Origin: Thermoanaerobaculia bacterium
GTDB lineage: Bacteria; Acidobacteriota; Thermoanaerobaculia; Gp7-AA8
DNA: 43,678 nucleotides
Assembly: GCA_017883205.1 (NCBI GenBank)
Contig: JADGNZ010000052.1
Coordinates: 1-43,678, forward strand
Direction: 5' to 3'
Of the stretch, positions 42,701 to 43,678 are shown one piece after another. The notes below the pieces were generated by a model. It ran no database searches and was not told the DNA's origin. It saw nothing but the letters and a program-made list of their open reading frames with translations. The position numbers were made by a program, and so were the translations under genes. Position 1 is the stretch's first letter, and every line of letters starts with the position of its first letter.

Positions 42701-42848
42701 CGCAGTACGGACAGATGCTGCGTGTCTCGGTCGTGCGAGAGATCTTGAACTCTCGCATCTCCGCGCGAGCCTTCGTGAGATCGAACCCGAGAGCAATCGC
42801 GCCGCCGATTGTCGTGGCCTTCAGGAAACCCCTTCGTGACAGTTCCAC
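39765..42848 (-). CDS. fdnG: Respiratory formate dehydrogenase alpha subunit, selenocysteine-containing
   Basis: 1027 residues including selenocysteine encoded by TGA at 42273-42275 (residue 192, in QARV-U-HGPTVASL). Reading through joins two otherwise separate frames; the segment is nearly identical in pattern to enteric FdnG (Sec196, 1015 residues). The start is GTG 42848 with GAGGAGG upstream. A Tat signal (MELSRRGFLKATTIGG) exports the enzyme. The [4Fe-4S] site is CPYCAVSCGV near residue 42. The bis-MGD molybdopterin fold follows, with MGGNPAENHPVGFKW and the C-terminal Moco domain. It oxidises formate to CO2 at the periplasmic side. Neighbours fdnH, fdnI, fdhE and the facing fdhD complete the system. 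Confidence 0.96.
42243..42275 (-). promoter_or_regulatory. UGA selenocysteine codon with SECIS-like hairpin
   Basis: In the mRNA, UGA (42275-42273) is followed after 11 nt by GGUGGCC-AGUUU-GGCCGCC (42261-42243), a 7-bp stem with one G-U pair and a five-base loop containing the GU expected for SelB recognition. Distance and position match bacterial SECIS elements, which lie immediately 3' of the codon inside the coding region. The host must therefore carry selA, selB and selC, none of which is in the window. Confidence 0.8.
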
Positions 42849-42962
42849 AGGGCACCTCCTCGATCTGTTTGGGACAACTGACCTGGGAAGGCAACAACGA
42901 TGCTCCTTTTTTCGGCAGTTCGCAAGAGGCAGATGTCGATGAATGGAATCGAGTGGTCCGCC

Positions 42963-43376
42963 CTACGCTGGATACCAGAGCGAGATCGTTCCCTTTGCCG
43001 TCGGATTCCGGGCAAGATCCACCGGCGAGGCCCGATACACCTTCGCGATGAATGGCGCCTGATGCGTCGCCACGAAGCTCTCAATTCGCGGCATCGAATT
43101 GACGAAATTCGTGGCAAGGACGGCCAGGCGAGCATCACCGATCAGGAGCGCTACGCCGTGCCGCATGACGGCAGCCAGCTCGTTCGGTGTGTAGCGGATG
43201 CGAAGATTGTGAGAGATCGCGATCCTCTGCTTCTTTCCGCAGTACTCCAGCCGCTGCTCATCCGACCCGTCCGGTGCAAAGAGATCCCCATGACGTTCCA
43301 CCGCAAGACCGGCTGAGGAAAGGATCGCGGGAAACTGCTTACCGAGATCGCGATCGGTGAAGTAGATCCGGCTCAC
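42963..43376 (-). CDS. PIN-like toxin of a DUF433-linked toxin-antitoxin pair
   Basis: 137 residues. The N terminus YFTDRDLGKQFPAILSSAGLAVERHGDLFAPDGSDE has the first acidic cluster of PIN-like nucleases, and IAISHNLRIRYTPNELAAV holds the 'THDxRIRYKPNE'-type motif usual in this branch, with Asn in place of the common Asp after SH. The start overlaps the upstream gene stop by four bases (ATGA at 43373-43376). Probable ribonuclease toxin; target unknown. The substitution SHN for THD could weaken activity. Confidence 0.75.
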   Translation of the reverse strand: MSRIYFTDRDLGKQFPAILSSAGLAVERHGDLFAPDGSDEQRLEYCGKKQRIAISHNLRIRYTPNELAAVMRHGVALLIGDARLAVLATNFVNSMPRIESFVATHQAPFIAKVYRASPVDLARNPTAKGTISLWYPA

Positions 43377-43678
43377 GCAGCCCGTTCGTAGAGCGCGGCT
43401 TCCTCGATCTCGGTGCCGGTCAGCCCGTAGTCCTCAGCCAGCTCGCCGACGCTTTCACCCGCGTCGAGGCGCTCCGCGATGGCGTGGGTGGAGATTCCTG
43501 CTCTCAGCACGATCGGTCTGCCGAACGCGATCGACGGATCGATGGCGATCGGTTTCTCCGAGGCGCCCCCAGCGGAGATGAACGGATACAGCCGCATCGG
43601 GTAGGAGCGCTCGTCCCATTCGACACGTTTCAGATGCTCGGCAAGCAGCCGGCGCATGGCTAGCTGGCCCGAGGCACT
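43373..43678 (-). CDS. DUF433-domain antitoxin, cut by the window edge
   Basis: At least 102 codons; the 5' end lies beyond the right edge. The frame stays open upstream of the first Met (SASGQLAMRRLLAEHLKRVEWD), and long-form DUF433 proteins have an HTH domain before exactly this segment, so the Met at 43657 is probably internal. The DUF433 core is KPIAIDPSIAFGRPIVLRAGISTHAIAERLDAGESVGELAEDYGL, followed by TGTEIEEAALYE. It probably neutralises the PIN-like protein encoded next and represses the operon through its N-terminal DNA-binding part. Confidence 0.8.
   Translation of the reverse strand, partial: SASGQLAMRRLLAEHLKRVEWDERSYPMRLYPFISAGGASEKPIAIDPSIAFGRPIVLRAGISTHAIAERLDAGESVGELAEDYGLTGTEIEEAALYERAA

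Noticed and set aside
43373-43657. Complete 94-residue DUF433 protein starting at 43657
   Set aside because: Protein-like sequence continues in frame to the window edge and long-form relatives have an N-terminal DNA-binding domain before this point, so the gene is treated as partial.

Overview
The window looks like chromosomal DNA of a high-GC Gram-negative bacterium: it encodes an outer-membrane porin, Tat-exported respiratory enzymes and a selenocysteine-containing formate dehydrogenase. An Acidobacteriota-like or other soil/sediment lineage fits the gene mix, but this is an impression, since no rRNA or ribosomal-protein gene is present to fix the taxonomy.

Layout. 0-1.45 kb: palindromic intergenic elements and a degenerate 21-bp tandem array ending in an intrinsic terminator. 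1.45-8.2 kb: GH18-like protein, propeller-like protein, RhuM-family and BRO-family DNA-binding genes that share a duplicated promoter region, a DoxX-family membrane protein, and a GMC oxidoreductase. 8.5-12.05 kb: a tightly coupled five-gene operon of OGG-type DNA glycosylase, small Gly-rich protein, PfkB/nucleoside-deoxyribosyltransferase fusion, QueC-like deazaguanine enzyme and SagB-type nitroreductase. This is the strongest candidate here for an undescribed system. 12.2-14.0 kb: a membrane protein and an exported trypsin-like protease, transcribed toward that operon. 14.0-21.9 kb: a scarred region with one intact and two decayed copies of a SAM methyltransferase, a palindromic array with a 170-bp higher-order period, an SDR/CPBP pair, a secreted propeller-like protein, a toxin-antitoxin pair with a frameshifted toxin, and a 32-bp perfect inverted repeat. 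21.9-33.0 kb: an aspartyl protease with PDZ, acetyl-CoA synthetase, OFA-family MFS transporter, porin, and a four-gene family-1 ABC importer. 33.0-43.7 kb: the formate dehydrogenase locus (fdhD; fdnG with in-frame UGA and SECIS-like hairpin, fdnH, fdnI, fdhE, hemerythrin), interrupted by a second 21/42-bp array, transposase remnants and a DUF3800 gene. A DUF433/PIN-like toxin-antitoxin pair closes the window and is cut by its right edge.

How the genes work together. The metabolic part suggests use of small organic acids. The OFA transporter and Acs would take up and activate carboxylates, while the Fdn complex oxidises formate at the periplasmic face and feeds the quinone pool. FdhD and FdhE mature the molybdenum selenoenzyme. 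The 8.5-12.05 kb operon combines base excision, N-glycosidic-bond chemistry, deazaguanine or ATP-dependent amidation chemistry and flavin redox chemistry around a small protein starting Met-Ser-Gly-Ser-Gly. It recalls the ancillary (QueC plus OGG) genes of type IV CBASS, but no cyclase or effector is visible.

The window is also rich in non-coding repetition. Two separate arrays are built on a 21-bp unit, and palindromes in a third are spaced 42 or 64 bp apart, close to whole numbers of DNA helical turns.
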